The notes: generated from the letters alone by a model not told the origin. A stretch of 34,494 nucleotides of DNA from Patescibacteria group bacterium (GCA_018818265.1 JAHISN010000023.1:1-34494); one strand, 5' to 3'; positions 1 to 9,672 are shown, numbered from the stretch's first letter. A program made the numbers and translations.

Positions 1-303
1 AACTTGAGTAGTGGTGAAGAACGGTCCGCGCTCATCGGCGCTGATTTTAGACTCATTTTTGCCAACCGTTTTGTCATTGCCAGTAATTCTTTTCATTGCG
101 TTTTCTGCTAATTTAAGGGAGCGTTTAAAAGAAAAAAGATAACTAATTGAACCGCTTGATAGGGTCGGCAGTATTGCCAGAAGGAAGAGCATCGCTAACA
201 GGCTCAGCGTGTATTTGTCCACATGAATACGGTTAGGAAAGAAAGTGTAGCCGAGAAGATAGACAAGAGTAACTAGTGTAAGTAGAAATTCTATTTTAAG
301 CAC
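1..303 (-). CDS. hypothetical membrane protein, C-terminus truncated by window edge
   Basis: Open minus frame from a GTG at 303 to the window edge (VLKIEFLLTLVTLVYLLGYTFFPNRIHVDKYTLSLLAMLFLLAILPTL...), two hydrophobic segments; not in the ORF track because it is partial. Confidence 0.55.
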   Translation of the reverse strand, partial: MLKIEFLLTLVTLVYLLGYTFFPNRIHVDKYTLSLLAMLFLLAILPTLSSGSISYLFSFKRSLKLAENAMKRITGNDKTVGKNESKISADERGPFFTTTQV

Positions 304-329
304 TTTATAAAGTATAGCATAAATTCACT

Positions 330-1490
330 TTAGAACAGGGCAAAGATTTCATAGACGATTCCTCCTGCAAATACCAAACACATTAATACCAATAGCGGCA
401 GAGAAAGGTTTAAAGCGAAGGGAGGTTCTTTTTCACCCACTTTTCTGGCTTTAAGGTAAATTAGAATAATGAGAATGCCAGTCAGACCGCCCATAATACC
501 GCCGGTAATCCCAAGTATTTTAACAAAATCACGCGCACCTAGCAAAAAAAGAACTAGTGGTGGTGCAAAACTTAACCCCCACGATAAAAGCGATGACATA
601 CGGAAATCCCGATAGAACATCTCCTTAAGCACATAGCCGAGAATAAGAAAGGAAGAGAACATTGCCAAAACACCCAATAAGGCGCCAATTTTAATAATGC
701 CTGTTGGTAGAAACTGAATTAGGCCAGGAATAGCATCTGGCGAAGTTGTTTTTCCACAAATGCCTACAACTGTTAGCGTAAATAACAAATAAATTAGTGC
801 GGGGATTAGCGTTCCCCAGACAACGGCTTTTTTCAGCGATGTATGCTTGTTGCGCAAGAGCTCTTCCATTTCGGGAATTACCGTACTGCCGCTGAGAGCA
901 AAAAAAATCACTCCGTAGGGAGCTAATGCCACCATCAGATTATCTGTACCTCCCACTAAATTGTTTTTGGAAAAGTGAGGCAGACCCAGAAAAGTTATTA
1001 AAAGAATAAGAATAACAATACCGGGAACAATGATAGATTCCATTTGAGATACTTTTTTTAAACCTAGGATCACACCAATCGCGGCTAAAGCGAAGATAAG
1101 AAGACCAAAAATAATGTCAGTTCCGGAAGTGCCCAGCAGTAAGGTTAGAAATTTGCCAGTTTGTGTAGTATAGGCCAAAATAGCTCCGTAAGCGCCGGTG
1201 ATAAGGGATAAGAAAGCCAGAAAAGTGCCTATTCGCCCAAGATAGAGCCGGCCGTAACCGGTTAGTTGATGATCCCCCGGTGTGCGTAGGATAACTTCGG
1301 CGTAAGCAAGGTTTATCAACAATGTGACTCCAGTGAGAAATAGTAAGTAGAAAATTCCCAGTGGCAAGCCGGCATGGGTCACAGCGTAGGGAATACCAAA
1401 AATACCAGCGCCGATAACAGCGCCTATCTGCAGAAGAATTGCGCGAGGGAATTTACCTTTCACACAAGTTAGGGTAGCACACCAACACAA
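330..1490 (-). CDS. amino acid permease (APC superfamily / aromatic amino acid permease-like)
   Basis: 386 aa, about 11 hydrophobic helices, QIGAVIGAGIFGIPYA N-terminal permease signature; true start probably downstream of the first Met. Confidence 0.8.
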   Translation of the reverse strand: MCWCATLTCVKGKFPRAILLQIGAVIGAGIFGIPYAVTHAGLPLGIFYLLFLTGVTLLINLAYAEVILRTPGDHQLTGYGRLYLGRIGTFLAFLSLITGAYGAILAYTTQTGKFLTLLLGTSGTDIIFGLLIFALAAIGVILGLKKVSQMESIIVPGIVILILLITFLGLPHFSKNNLVGGTDNLMVALAPYGVIFFALSGSTVIPEMEELLRNKHTSLKKAVVWGTLIPALIYLLFTLTVVGICGKTTSPDAIPGLIQFLPTGIIKIGALLGVLAMFSSFLILGYVLKEMFYRDFRMSSLLSWGLSFAPPLVLFLLGARDFVKILGITGGIMGGLTGILIILIYLKARKVGEKEPPFALNLSLPLLVLMCLVFAGGIVYEIFALF

Positions 1491-1511
1491 AACAAATCAA
1501 CAGGGGGAATG

Positions 1512-1643
1512 CTAAATGCCTTTAAAGAAGCGCATTTTCTTTTTTGTACGATCGGGAGTTGAAGAGGTTTTCCCCCTTTTTATTTTCCTGGAAGCCATGG
1601 AAACCTTTTCCACAACTTTCTCTAAATCACTCTTGTTGTCGGC
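1512..1643 (-). pseudogene. truncated duplicate of the 3' end of the YtxH-like gene at 3121-3528
   Basis: Reads ADNKSDLEKVVEKVSMASRKIKRGKTSSTPDRTKKKMRFFKGI* on the minus strand, near-identical to the C-terminus of 3121-3528; in-frame TAG directly upstream of the homology. Confidence 0.8.
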
Positions 1644-1761
1644 ATGCTATTGCAAAATGGGTTACTGCTTTCCCTGTTGCACTGAGACGTGGTATGTTAT
1701 GAAGCATAGCTTAGCCTAAAGGAGTAATGGATCTTCCGCTATAATTACTCCCACCCCAAAT

Positions 1762-3114
1762 ATGCACTACGGACTTGACTTCGGTACAACTAACTCAGCT
1801 ATTGCCATAAAACGTGATGACGTGGGAAATGTAGTTGTTGTCCCCGTAGATCCGCTTGCTGTGGGTCAGCAAATAATGCGCTCTCTACTGTATGTCAGAA
1901 AAAGGAAGATGCGACGTTTTGTGGGGCTTAGCGCTGTTCAAGAATACTTGCACGATAGTCGGAGTCGTAAACCAGCACGATATAAAGTTTTTGATACTGG
2001 CAGAAAAACTATTATCCGGATTCCAACTGGCCAGGGGGATTTCTGGAATTATGAAACTGATATTACTTATCGCGAAGATATTAACAAGCCCGGGCAATTA
2101 ATTCAGGCTTTAAAGACTTCCCTGAGAGAGGGGTTTGCTACGCAAATTGATCTTTTCGGAGAGAAACTTTCGCTGGAGGAGTTGATTGCTGTAATTTTGA
2201 GACAGATGAAAGAAACGGCGGATAATTATCTCGGTCGCCCGATTAATAAAGTTACTTTAGGAAGGCCAGTCCACTATGATAAGAAATCTAATGACCTTTA
2301 TATTGAAGAGCGTATGCGGCAAGCAGCAAAGTTAGCAGGGTTCACCCAAATTAGTTTTGTTCCCGAACCGGTAGCGGCCGCCTACGATTATTTGCAATCA
2401 CGCAAGTGTAAAGAAGATATTAAGATATTTGTTTTTGATTTTGGTGGTGGGACATTAGACTTTTGTTTGATGAACTCAAAACAGAATTCATCTCGTGTAA
2501 TAGCTACTGACGGCCTATCTATTGGTGGCGACCTTTTTAATGAGTTGATCATGTTGCATAAGGTTAGCCCTAATTTTGGAACTGAGCTGAATTACGGGCC
2601 AAAGCAATTACCTATGCCAGCTGGTCTTAAGCAAGGATTAAAGAAATGGTACGAAATTCAAGCCTTAAAATCACCTAACTTAAGTAAGTTCTTGAATGAA
2701 GTTGTGTCTCAGGTAAACGAACCGCGCTTGATTCAGAACTTAATTACTCTAATTGATTATGACTTAGGTTTTGAACTCTTCGAAGCTCTTGAAAAATCTA
2801 AAGTTGAGCTGTCAACTATGACAGAATCGGTTATTTCTTTTCATCAACATGACATAAATTTGGAGATCCCGATTACACGAGAGGAATTCGAAAAATTTAT
2901 TGGACCTAAAGTCAGTGAGATTGAGGTAAGTATCAATAATCTTTTTAGAAAGGCTGATCTTGAACCAGACGATATCGCCGTAGTTGTGTGTACAGGGGGA
3001 GCTTCATATACACCACTTATCCAATCTCGTTTGCGCAAGATTTTTACCAAGAGTAATATTGTTTACCACAACGTTTTTCAGGGAATCGCAGCCGGATTGG
3101 CTAGGGTTGAATAG
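1762..3114 (+). CDS. Hsp70-family (YegD-like) ATPase-domain protein
   Basis: GLDFGTTNSAIAI, FVFDFGGGTLDF, VVCTGGASYTPLI actin/Hsp70 ATPase motifs; short C-terminus without an evident substrate-binding domain. Confidence 0.85.
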   Translation: MHYGLDFGTTNSAIAIKRDDVGNVVVVPVDPLAVGQQIMRSLLYVRKRKMRRFVGLSAVQEYLHDSRSRKPARYKVFDTGRKTIIRIPTGQGDFWNYETDITYREDINKPGQLIQALKTSLREGFATQIDLFGEKLSLEELIAVILRQMKETADNYLGRPINKVTLGRPVHYDKKSNDLYIEERMRQAAKLAGFTQISFVPEPVAAAYDYLQSRKCKEDIKIFVFDFGGGTLDFCLMNSKQNSSRVIATDGLSIGGDLFNELIMLHKVSPNFGTELNYGPKQLPMPAGLKQGLKKWYEIQALKSPNLSKFLNEVVSQVNEPRLIQNLITLIDYDLGFELFEALEKSKVELSTMTESVISFHQHDINLEIPITREEFEKFIGPKVSEIEVSINNLFRKADLEPDDIAVVVCTGGASYTPLIQSRLRKIFTKSNIVYHNVFQGIAAGLARVE

Positions 3115-3120
3115 GGAAGT

Positions 3121-3528
3121 TTAAATGCCTTTAAAGAAGTGCATTTTCTTTTTTGCACGATCGGGAGTTGGAGAGGTTTTCCCCTTTTTTATTTTCTTGG
3201 TAGCCATGGAAACCTTTTCCACAACTTTCTCTAAATCAACCTTCTTGTCGGCAACTTTATCACCAACTTCATCGGCAACTTCGTGGACGACTTTGTCGGC
3301 CACCGTAGCGAGATGTTCCAATTTCTCTCGGTAATTGCAGGCAATGTCTTGAGATGTTTTCAGGGCATTATCCAGATTATCTTTAATTTTTCCACCCTTT
3401 TTTTTTAGTTCTTTGCGGAGTTTTTCGCCCGACTTGGGTGTATAAAGCAAAGCGGCCACTGCTCCCGCCGCCGCTCCAATAAATGCCCCTGTTAAGAATG
3501 TTTTGAAATGAGATTTTTCTTTATACAT
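3121..3528 (-). CDS. YtxH domain-containing protein
   Basis: FLTGAFIGAAAGAVAALLYTPKSGEKLRKELK is the typical YtxH N-terminus, followed by an amphipathic Lys-rich tail. Confidence 0.85.
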   Translation of the reverse strand: MYKEKSHFKTFLTGAFIGAAAGAVAALLYTPKSGEKLRKELKKKGGKIKDNLDNALKTSQDIACNYREKLEHLATVADKVVHEVADEVGDKVADKKVDLEKVVEKVSMATKKIKKGKTSPTPDRAKKKMHFFKGI

Positions 3529-3531
3529 AAG

Positions 3532-3822
3532 TTAGTTATCCTGTTCTTCTTGCTCTTCTCCCCTAATTATTTCCCATACTCTCTTGCCAATCATTGCGAG
3601 GGATAGGGTGTCTTTAATTTTCCCCAATGTTTCAGTAATCTGTACTGCCCCATTCGCAACGCCATCAGTGATTACCTCAACATCCAAAAGGATTTTGTTA
3701 GTTCGTTTAACACTCTCGCGCAGTTCTTTGAAGACGAAATAAACCTGAGCACCGATTACCGTGAGCGTGGTGCCCAGAAGAATAATCATAATGATGAGTA
3801 GGGTTTGAACAGTAGAAGTCAT
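3532..3822 (-). CDS. small membrane protein (DUF948-like)
   Basis: N-terminal TM helix plus coiled region; adjacent to the YtxH gene in the same orientation. Confidence 0.6.
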   Translation of the reverse strand: MTSTVQTLLIIMIILLGTTLTVIGAQVYFVFKELRESVKRTNKILLDVEVITDGVANGAVQITETLGKIKDTLSLAMIGKRVWEIIRGEEQEEQDN

Positions 3823-3864
3823 GGACAGTGATTAATATAAAGTTATCATGGCATACACCTCTCG

Positions 3865-4503
3865 TCAAGTTCCAGTTTCTACCACTTCCACCTGCCTTTT
3901 AACGATAGTTTCTTTCCCGGCCTTACTGTAGGCAATAATTGTTAGGTGATTTACTCCTGGCTGTAAACCTACGGCCACGGCAAACGCGCCTTTTTCTTGC
4001 ACTTCTGCTTCTTGGCCATTGATTAACAATCTTACACCAATGTCTGTCTGGCCGGTTACCTCAACATAGTTTTGATAAAGTGTTGACTGATCGGTAGGAC
4101 TTGTTACTATCAGGAACGGTTTGCCTGTATAATTGCGGTATTGCCAGAATAAGAGAACGAAAAAAACAAGAATGGTTAATGAAATGGCCGTTCCCACCAA
4201 AATATTGGGAGTAAAGGAAAAAGATCTCTTTTTAAGCGGTTGGGGAGGGGCGGCGGCGACTAGTTTTTGCTGACGATAATCGCGGCGGAAAAGAGCCAGA
4301 GCTCGTTCTTCGTCAATATTAAGGAACTGAGCATAACGGCGAACAAACCCTTTGAGATAGACTTCAGCTGGCAGGGCTCGGTAATCGTCTCTTTCTAAAG
4401 CCAGCAAGAAATTAGTAGTTATCGACAACTGATCGGCGGTATCTTTAACAGAAAGCTTCTTTTTTTGACGGGTTTCTTTAAATAGTTGGCCAATTGTGTT
4501 CAT
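3865..4503 (-). CDS. RodZ-like helix-turn-helix membrane protein
   Basis: GQLFKETRQKKKLSVKDTADQLSITTNFLLALERDDY.. HTH, KGFVRRYAQFLNID, single TM, C-terminal Ig-like domain. Confidence 0.8.
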   Translation of the reverse strand: MNTIGQLFKETRQKKKLSVKDTADQLSITTNFLLALERDDYRALPAEVYLKGFVRRYAQFLNIDEERALALFRRDYRQQKLVAAAPPQPLKKRSFSFTPNILVGTAISLTILVFFVLLFWQYRNYTGKPFLIVTSPTDQSTLYQNYVEVTGQTDIGVRLLINGQEAEVQEKGAFAVAVGLQPGVNHLTIIAYSKAGKETIVKRQVEVVETGT

Positions 4504-4623
4504 GAGAAGAAGTTAAAAGTTAAAAGTCCAAAGTTAAAAATGAACATAAGAATTGGCAATTAATTGTTTCGTGTAAGAGATTTAACTCGCTAATTACTAG
4601 TTACTAGGGTTTTGTGAGTGTAA

Positions 4624-6840
4624 TTAGCTTGAGGCTTTTCCCAGATATTCCTGTGCCCGAACGGCATAAACTTCACGAGGCTTGGAGCCATCCCGAGGGC
4701 TAATAACACCTCTTTCTTGCAATTCATCCAGTATGCGTGCCGCTCGGGCGTAACCAATGCTTAGCCGCCTTTGCAGCAGAGAGGCAGAGGCTCGTTTGTG
4801 GTCAAGTATTATCTGCACTGCCTCGGAGAATAACGGGTCGTCCGGTTCATCATGCACGGCTGTTTTGGAAATTTCATCTTCCATAGTATCTTTAGCGTTT
4901 TCTTCCCCTTTAAACAGGGTCTCGCCATAACCAATGTTCTCTGTCCGTATAAAATCAAGCAAATCCTTAATTTCTTTTTGGGAAACAAATACTCCCTGAA
5001 TACGGGTTGGTTTAGCCAAGTCGGGTGGCAGATAGAGCATATCTCCCTTACCAAGCAGCTTCTCCGCTCCAGTAGTGTCGATAATTACTCGCGAGTCCGT
5101 ACTAGAAGAGACATTTAGGGCTATGCGCGCGGGGATGTTAGCTTTAATTAGGCCGGTAATGACATCAACACTTGGTCTCTGAGTAGAAAGAATTAGATGT
5201 ATGCCGGTTGCTCGCGACATCTGCGCAATGCGGCAGATTAATTTTTCAATTTCATTGGCGGCAAAAGCCATGATGTCAGCCAGCTCATCGACAATAATAA
5301 TTACATGTGGTAGGGAGTGATGAGAACGTATTTGATTGTAACCACTTATATTTCTTACTCCTGCCGCCTGCAGTTTTTCATAGCGACTTTCCATTTCTGC
5401 CACAGCCCACTTTAGTGCAGTGATAACTTTTTCTGCTTTTGTAATTACTGGTGTTAGCAAGTGGGGAATCCCGTCGTATAGTGTTAATTCAACGCGTTTA
5501 GGGTCTATAAGTATGAGTTTTAAGTCATCGGGTGAGCACCTAAACAGTAGTGTGTTAACAAAGGTATGAAGTAGCACAGATTTGCCGCTGCCGGTTGCGC
5601 CTGCAATGAGCATGTGCGGCCAGCGGTTAACGCTGGCTGTAATAGTCTTCCCGCCGACATCAAGTCCGAGAGGGATTGTTAACTTCGACTTGGCGTTTTG
5701 CATCGGTTCTGATTCCAGAACTGATCGCAAGGAAACCAATGATGCCGTCTGATTTGGCACTTCTACTCCCACAAGTGAGCGTCCCGGGATGGGAGCTTCA
5801 ATACGCACTGTGCCTGTGGGTGTCGCTAAAGCAAGCGCAAGATCATTCTGCAGTGAGGTAATGCGGGAAATCTTGGTTTCCTCGGAAATCTTTAAAGCAT
5901 ACTGCGTTACCGCGGGGCCGAGATTAACTTCGGCTACTTCGGCTTCCATACCAAAACTCTTCAGTTTTTGTGTGATTGTTGCAATATTGCTTTGAATATC
6001 GCCCCGCTCGGCTGGTCGGTCCACTTCATCAGAAAGTAAAGACAAGGGGGGGTATTTCCATTCTATAGATGGGACATTTCCGCTGGGATGAATACTGTCT
6101 GTTTCTTTTTCCCCCGCGGTAATATCAGGAGATTGTTCTTCTTCAACAGAGATTTGTTCGTCCATTGTCTTAGCCTTTTCCCTCTCGGGATGTTTTTCAT
6201 ACTCGCCACCAATTATTTTGGGTTCCATGGCCGGTTCTTCCGGTCTTGCTTCCGGATTTTCTGTGATTACTATTTCCTTTGCCGCGCTAATCTGCTTTCT
6301 CTTGAGCAGTTCGACCCAGCCTTCGGTACGCTTATATAGCCAAACAGTTAAGGCTTGAGGAATTTTGATTATCCAACCTAAAAATTCCTTCCATGGCCAG
6401 TTAAAAATTACTTTAAGTGATGCCAGCATCAGCGCTGAGAAAACAAAAAACGCTCCTGTGGGAGTAAATCCCCTTTTTGATGTCTGGGCCAGAAAAGTGC
6501 CAAACTCGCCAGCGGCATTACTGGAAAAAAGACCTGTTGCTCCCAGGGCTCCAATTAGAAACATCAACAAACCAACAAGTGAACGTAAATTTATCTTTTT
6601 ATTCTCGAAACCGGCGAGATAGAGGCCAGCTACTATTGAAATGACGGGGAACAGCAAAACTCCCCAGCCTAAAAGATTGTTAAGTGTGTCTGCAAAACCG
6701 TTGAGTATTGATCGGGTAAGGCCTAGAATTGAGAACAGGGCCAAAAGTCCCATTGTTACCAATAAGAAGGCTAAGAGCAAATTAAGAGAGGGTTTTTTAA
6801 GCTTTAATTTAAATTTACGGCGCCGTTTTGTTCTAGCCAT
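4624..6840 (-). CDS. ftsK: DNA translocase FtsK/SpoIIIE
   Basis: Four N-terminal TMs, Walker A AGATGSGKSVLLH, IIIVDELADIM, STQRPSVDVITGLIKANIPARIAL, C-terminal gamma winged helix. Confidence 0.95.
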   Translation of the reverse strand: MARTKRRRKFKLKLKKPSLNLLLAFLLVTMGLLALFSILGLTRSILNGFADTLNNLLGWGVLLFPVISIVAGLYLAGFENKKINLRSLVGLLMFLIGALGATGLFSSNAAGEFGTFLAQTSKRGFTPTGAFFVFSALMLASLKVIFNWPWKEFLGWIIKIPQALTVWLYKRTEGWVELLKRKQISAAKEIVITENPEARPEEPAMEPKIIGGEYEKHPEREKAKTMDEQISVEEEQSPDITAGEKETDSIHPSGNVPSIEWKYPPLSLLSDEVDRPAERGDIQSNIATITQKLKSFGMEAEVAEVNLGPAVTQYALKISEETKISRITSLQNDLALALATPTGTVRIEAPIPGRSLVGVEVPNQTASLVSLRSVLESEPMQNAKSKLTIPLGLDVGGKTITASVNRWPHMLIAGATGSGKSVLLHTFVNTLLFRCSPDDLKLILIDPKRVELTLYDGIPHLLTPVITKAEKVITALKWAVAEMESRYEKLQAAGVRNISGYNQIRSHHSLPHVIIIVDELADIMAFAANEIEKLICRIAQMSRATGIHLILSTQRPSVDVITGLIKANIPARIALNVSSSTDSRVIIDTTGAEKLLGKGDMLYLPPDLAKPTRIQGVFVSQKEIKDLLDFIRTENIGYGETLFKGEENAKDTMEDEISKTAVHDEPDDPLFSEAVQIILDHKRASASLLQRRLSIGYARAARILDELQERGVISPRDGSKPREVYAVRAQEYLGKASS

Positions 6841-7133
6841 AGGACTGTTACAAAATTGATAATATTAATAATTGTTATGTAAGTTTCTAATTTTCAAACA
6901 GAGCGCATCATTATCCCAGTAATCGATACTTTGAAAATTATAACATTGAAGATTTATTGGTCTATGTAAAAACCCGGCACATACCACTCTTTTAGGGTGG
7001 TGTCGCCATCTGTTCGAGATGGTGACAATAGCAATTTACGTATAAATGCAAGGCATTTGTACTAATTATAGCAAATATCAGGGCGCATTTCTTTTGTGTT
7101 TCTGGACTGTTTCTGATAGAATGATGGGGAGAG

Positions 7134-7355
7134 GTGGTGATAATAATGATCATAAAAATTGTTGAACTCGTGGGAACTTCCACGGAAAATTTTGGTGAGG
7201 CCGTGGAAAATGCTGTCCAACGAGCTTCGGGTACAGTACGCAATGTTTCGGGCGTGGACATTCTGAAATTTTCTGCCAAGGTAGAAGACGGTAAAATTTC
7301 CGAATACCGTGCTAATGTTAAAATAGCTTTTGTCGTTGAAAACGTTGAGCAGTAA
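7134..7355 (+). CDS. dodecin family protein
   Basis: KIVELVGTSTENFGEAVENAVQRASGTVRNVSGVDILKFSAKVEDGKISEYRANVKIAFVVE matches the dodecin pattern. Confidence 0.9.
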   Translation: MVIIMIIKIVELVGTSTENFGEAVENAVQRASGTVRNVSGVDILKFSAKVEDGKISEYRANVKIAFVVENVEQ

Positions 7356-7369
7356 GTTATTTTAACTGG

Positions 7370-8317
7370 ATGTTAGATATACTATCTATCGGCCATGCAA
7401 CAATAGACTTTTTTTTGGAACTGGACCCGGAGACAGCGCCGCTTGTCTGGTCTAAAACTAAAAAAGATTCGTTTGTTTGTTTAGACTTTGACGATAAGAC
7501 GCCAGTTCGAAGTGCTCATTGGTCTGTAGGAGGCAATGCTGTCAACAGCGGTATTGGGTTTGCCCGTTTGGGTTTAAACACAGCTCTGGTTTCCGAGGTT
7601 GGGGATGATGAGTGGGGGCGCGTAATACAACGCACGATCGAACAGGAAAAGCTTGGCCTGGAGCATTTTTTTGTCAATACAGGTCAAGTTACAGACCTTT
7701 CTGTAATCCTCAATTTGCATGGCCAGCGAACTATCCTTTCTTATCACTACCCGCGTGAATATCAGTTTCCTAAGGAACTGCCCTCCACCCGGTGGGTATA
7801 CTTAACCTCACTTGGAGAAAGGTTTCCCGGTTTCCATCTAAAACTGCTTTCCCGTTTTCACGACTCCTTTAAACTGGCCTACAATCCCGGCGTTCATGAG
7901 TTGCGGGCTGGCCTAGAAGCAAATATCAAAATTATTGAAAAATGCACGGTGCTTTTGGTCAATCGCGAGGAGGCAGGCACATTCTTAGGGCAACGTCCGG
8001 CAGAGGTTACCGAAGGTTTACTTAAAAGTCTTTATGATCTTGGTTCAAAGATCGTAGTTATTACCGATGGCAAGAATGGAAGTTTTGCGTATGATGGGCA
8101 GGCCTTTTACCGTCAACAAATTTTCCCCACAGAATTTATTGAGGCGACGGGAGCTGGCGATGCTTTCGCGGCGGGATTTTTAAGTGCTCTGGTTTATGGA
8201 GAAGGCACAGTCGAAGCACTGCGTTGGGGAACTGCAAACAGCTCTTCGGTAATTCAGTATATTGGATCTACGGAAGGGTTGTTGACGGGAGAGGAAATGA
8301 AGGGGAAAATAACTTGA
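7370..8317 (+). CDS. PfkB-family carbohydrate kinase
   Basis: GGNAVNSGIGFARLGL and C-terminal EATGAGDAFAAGFLSAL PfkB signatures. Confidence 0.9.
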   Translation: MLDILSIGHATIDFFLELDPETAPLVWSKTKKDSFVCLDFDDKTPVRSAHWSVGGNAVNSGIGFARLGLNTALVSEVGDDEWGRVIQRTIEQEKLGLEHFFVNTGQVTDLSVILNLHGQRTILSYHYPREYQFPKELPSTRWVYLTSLGERFPGFHLKLLSRFHDSFKLAYNPGVHELRAGLEANIKIIEKCTVLLVNREEAGTFLGQRPAEVTEGLLKSLYDLGSKIVVITDGKNGSFAYDGQAFYRQQIFPTEFIEATGAGDAFAAGFLSALVYGEGTVEALRWGTANSSSVIQYIGSTEGLLTGEEMKGKIT

Positions 8318-8399
8318 CTAATTTAACTTTGGAAATGTTTGAATATTCTAGGATTGAAACCCGTTTGACGGGTCAAGCATACGGATTTCGAAAATTACC

Positions 8400-9209
8400 A
8401 TGAAGATCCTCTTTTTAGGTGACATCGTTGCTAGCCTTGGCCGGCAGACTGTTAATCACGTTCTTCCTAAGCTGAAGGAGGAGGAAGGTATTGATTTGGT
8501 TTTCGCTAACGCGGAAAATCTTGCTGGCGGGCGAGGGGTAACACAAGATACGCTTTACGAGATGCTTGATGCCGGGGTTGATTACTTTACCAGCGGCAAT
8601 CATGTTTTCCATGTGGAAGGCTGGAAGGAGGTACTTGAAGATCAAAGCTGTCGTTTACTCCGGCCGGCTAACTACCCCGAAGATATTCCTGGCCGTGGAT
8701 ATGCAATTGTCCGTGATGCAGAAGACAGGAAGGTTTTACTCATCAGTCTGATGGGTAGAGCCTTTTTCGGTCCCGCGACGGCACGGACAGTACGCTGTCC
8801 TTTTGCGGTTATCGACAAAATCCTATCTTTGCACGAAAACGATGATCTTGAAGCTATAGTAATTGATTTGCATACTGAGGCTACCTCGGAAAAACAAGCC
8901 TTAGGTTTCTATGTTGATGGCAGGGTTTCTCTACTTGTGGGTACTCACACACACGTGCCAACAGCCGATGCCCGTTTATTGCCCAGAGGTACGGCTTACG
9001 TAACTGATGTGGGTATGATCGGTTCGTCAGATTCGGTTCTGGGAGTAAAGAAGGAAATAATTTGGAAGCTGATGCGTTATCCCTATCCCCAGCGTTTTGA
9101 GTGGGTTAAAAGGCCGCCCGCGGTCTTTCAGTCGGTTTTAGCTGAGACAGAAGGTAATAGAAAGAGCGAGAGTATTAAAAGGCATGATGTTATTTTAAAA
9201 ACACTGTAA
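8400..9209 (+). CDS. YmdB-like / TIGR00282 family metallophosphoesterase
   Basis: MKILFLGDIVASLGRQ, FANAENLAGGRGVT, SGNHVF, VGTHTHVPTADARLLPRGTAYVTDVGMIG. Confidence 0.92.
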   Translation: MKILFLGDIVASLGRQTVNHVLPKLKEEEGIDLVFANAENLAGGRGVTQDTLYEMLDAGVDYFTSGNHVFHVEGWKEVLEDQSCRLLRPANYPEDIPGRGYAIVRDAEDRKVLLISLMGRAFFGPATARTVRCPFAVIDKILSLHENDDLEAIVIDLHTEATSEKQALGFYVDGRVSLLVGTHTHVPTADARLLPRGTAYVTDVGMIGSSDSVLGVKKEIIWKLMRYPYPQRFEWVKRPPAVFQSVLAETEGNRKSESIKRHDVILKTL

Positions 9210-9225
9210 GAAAGGCATAAAACTA

Positions 9226-9254
9226 TTGACATGCGAATTTAGGTTTGATATACA
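9226..9254 (+). promoter_or_regulatory. sigma70-like promoter upstream of HU
   Basis: TTGACA (9226-9231), 17-bp spacer, TATACA (9249-9254). Confidence 0.75.
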
Positions 9255-9295
9255 TTAGAAATACGAGAGATGAGAGAGTATTTAAAAAAAACACT

Positions 9296-9370
9296 ACCAC
9301 GAAAGAAATTTGCCGAAGGCAAATTTCAACGTGGTTCAATTCAGCCACGGATAAATTGTGTAACAATTTA
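9296..9370 (+). promoter_or_regulatory. structured 5' leader of the HU mRNA (three consecutive hairpins)
   Basis: GAAATTTGCC-GAA-GGCAAATTTC (9305-9327); CGTGGTT-loop-AGCCACG (9330-9349); TAAATTGT-GTA-ACAATTTA (9352-9370); alternative ACCACG (9296-9301) with CGTGGT (9330-9335). Confidence 0.65.
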
Positions 9371-9399
9371 CCCGCACTCATTGAAGGGGGGTGAAGTAG

Positions 9400-9672
9400 A
9401 TGACTAAAATTGAAGTAGCAGAAGCAATTGCAGAGCGTACTGGTATGACCAAAAGAGCCGCCGCTGATGCCCTTAATGCCTTTGTCGATGTTGTTGGTGA
9501 GACTTTGGCTCGTGGCGAGAAAGTTACCGTAACGGGATTTGGCACTTTTGTTGTTCGCAGACGCGCAGCCAGAATGGGTAGAAACCCCCAGACCGGTGAG
9601 CCTCTCCACATTCCGGCTCAGAACTCACCAGCTTTCCGTGCTGGTACCGGCCTGAAGGATATGATCAGGTAA
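9400..9672 (+). CDS. HU family DNA-binding protein
   Basis: MTKIEVAEAIAERTGMTKRAAADALNAFVDVVGETLARGEKVTVTGFGTFVVRRRAARMGRNPQTGEPLHIPA. Confidence 0.97.
   Translation: MTKIEVAEAIAERTGMTKRAAADALNAFVDVVGETLARGEKVTVTGFGTFVVRRRAARMGRNPQTGEPLHIPAQNSPAFRAGTGLKDMIR

Noticed and set aside
1516-1719. ORF 1516..1719 (+) and its look-alike 3125..3334 (+)
   Set aside because: Antisense frames of the YtxH C-terminus and its duplicated fragment; the similarity is explained by the coding strand
1885-2101. Nested ORFs inside the Hsp70-like gene (1885..2097 -, 1892..2101 +, 2844..3050 -)
   Set aside because: Off-frame shadows of a well-supported CDS, no RBS or motif support
5676-6859. Several plus-strand ORFs antisense to ftsK
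   Set aside because: Antisense shadows of a strongly conserved gene
6992-7279. ORF 6992..7279 (-) overlapping dodecin
   Set aside because: Antisense to the dodecin gene and crosses intergenic hairpins; low-quality composition
9223-9611. Minus-strand ORFs opposite HU
   Set aside because: Antisense shadows of HU and its leader
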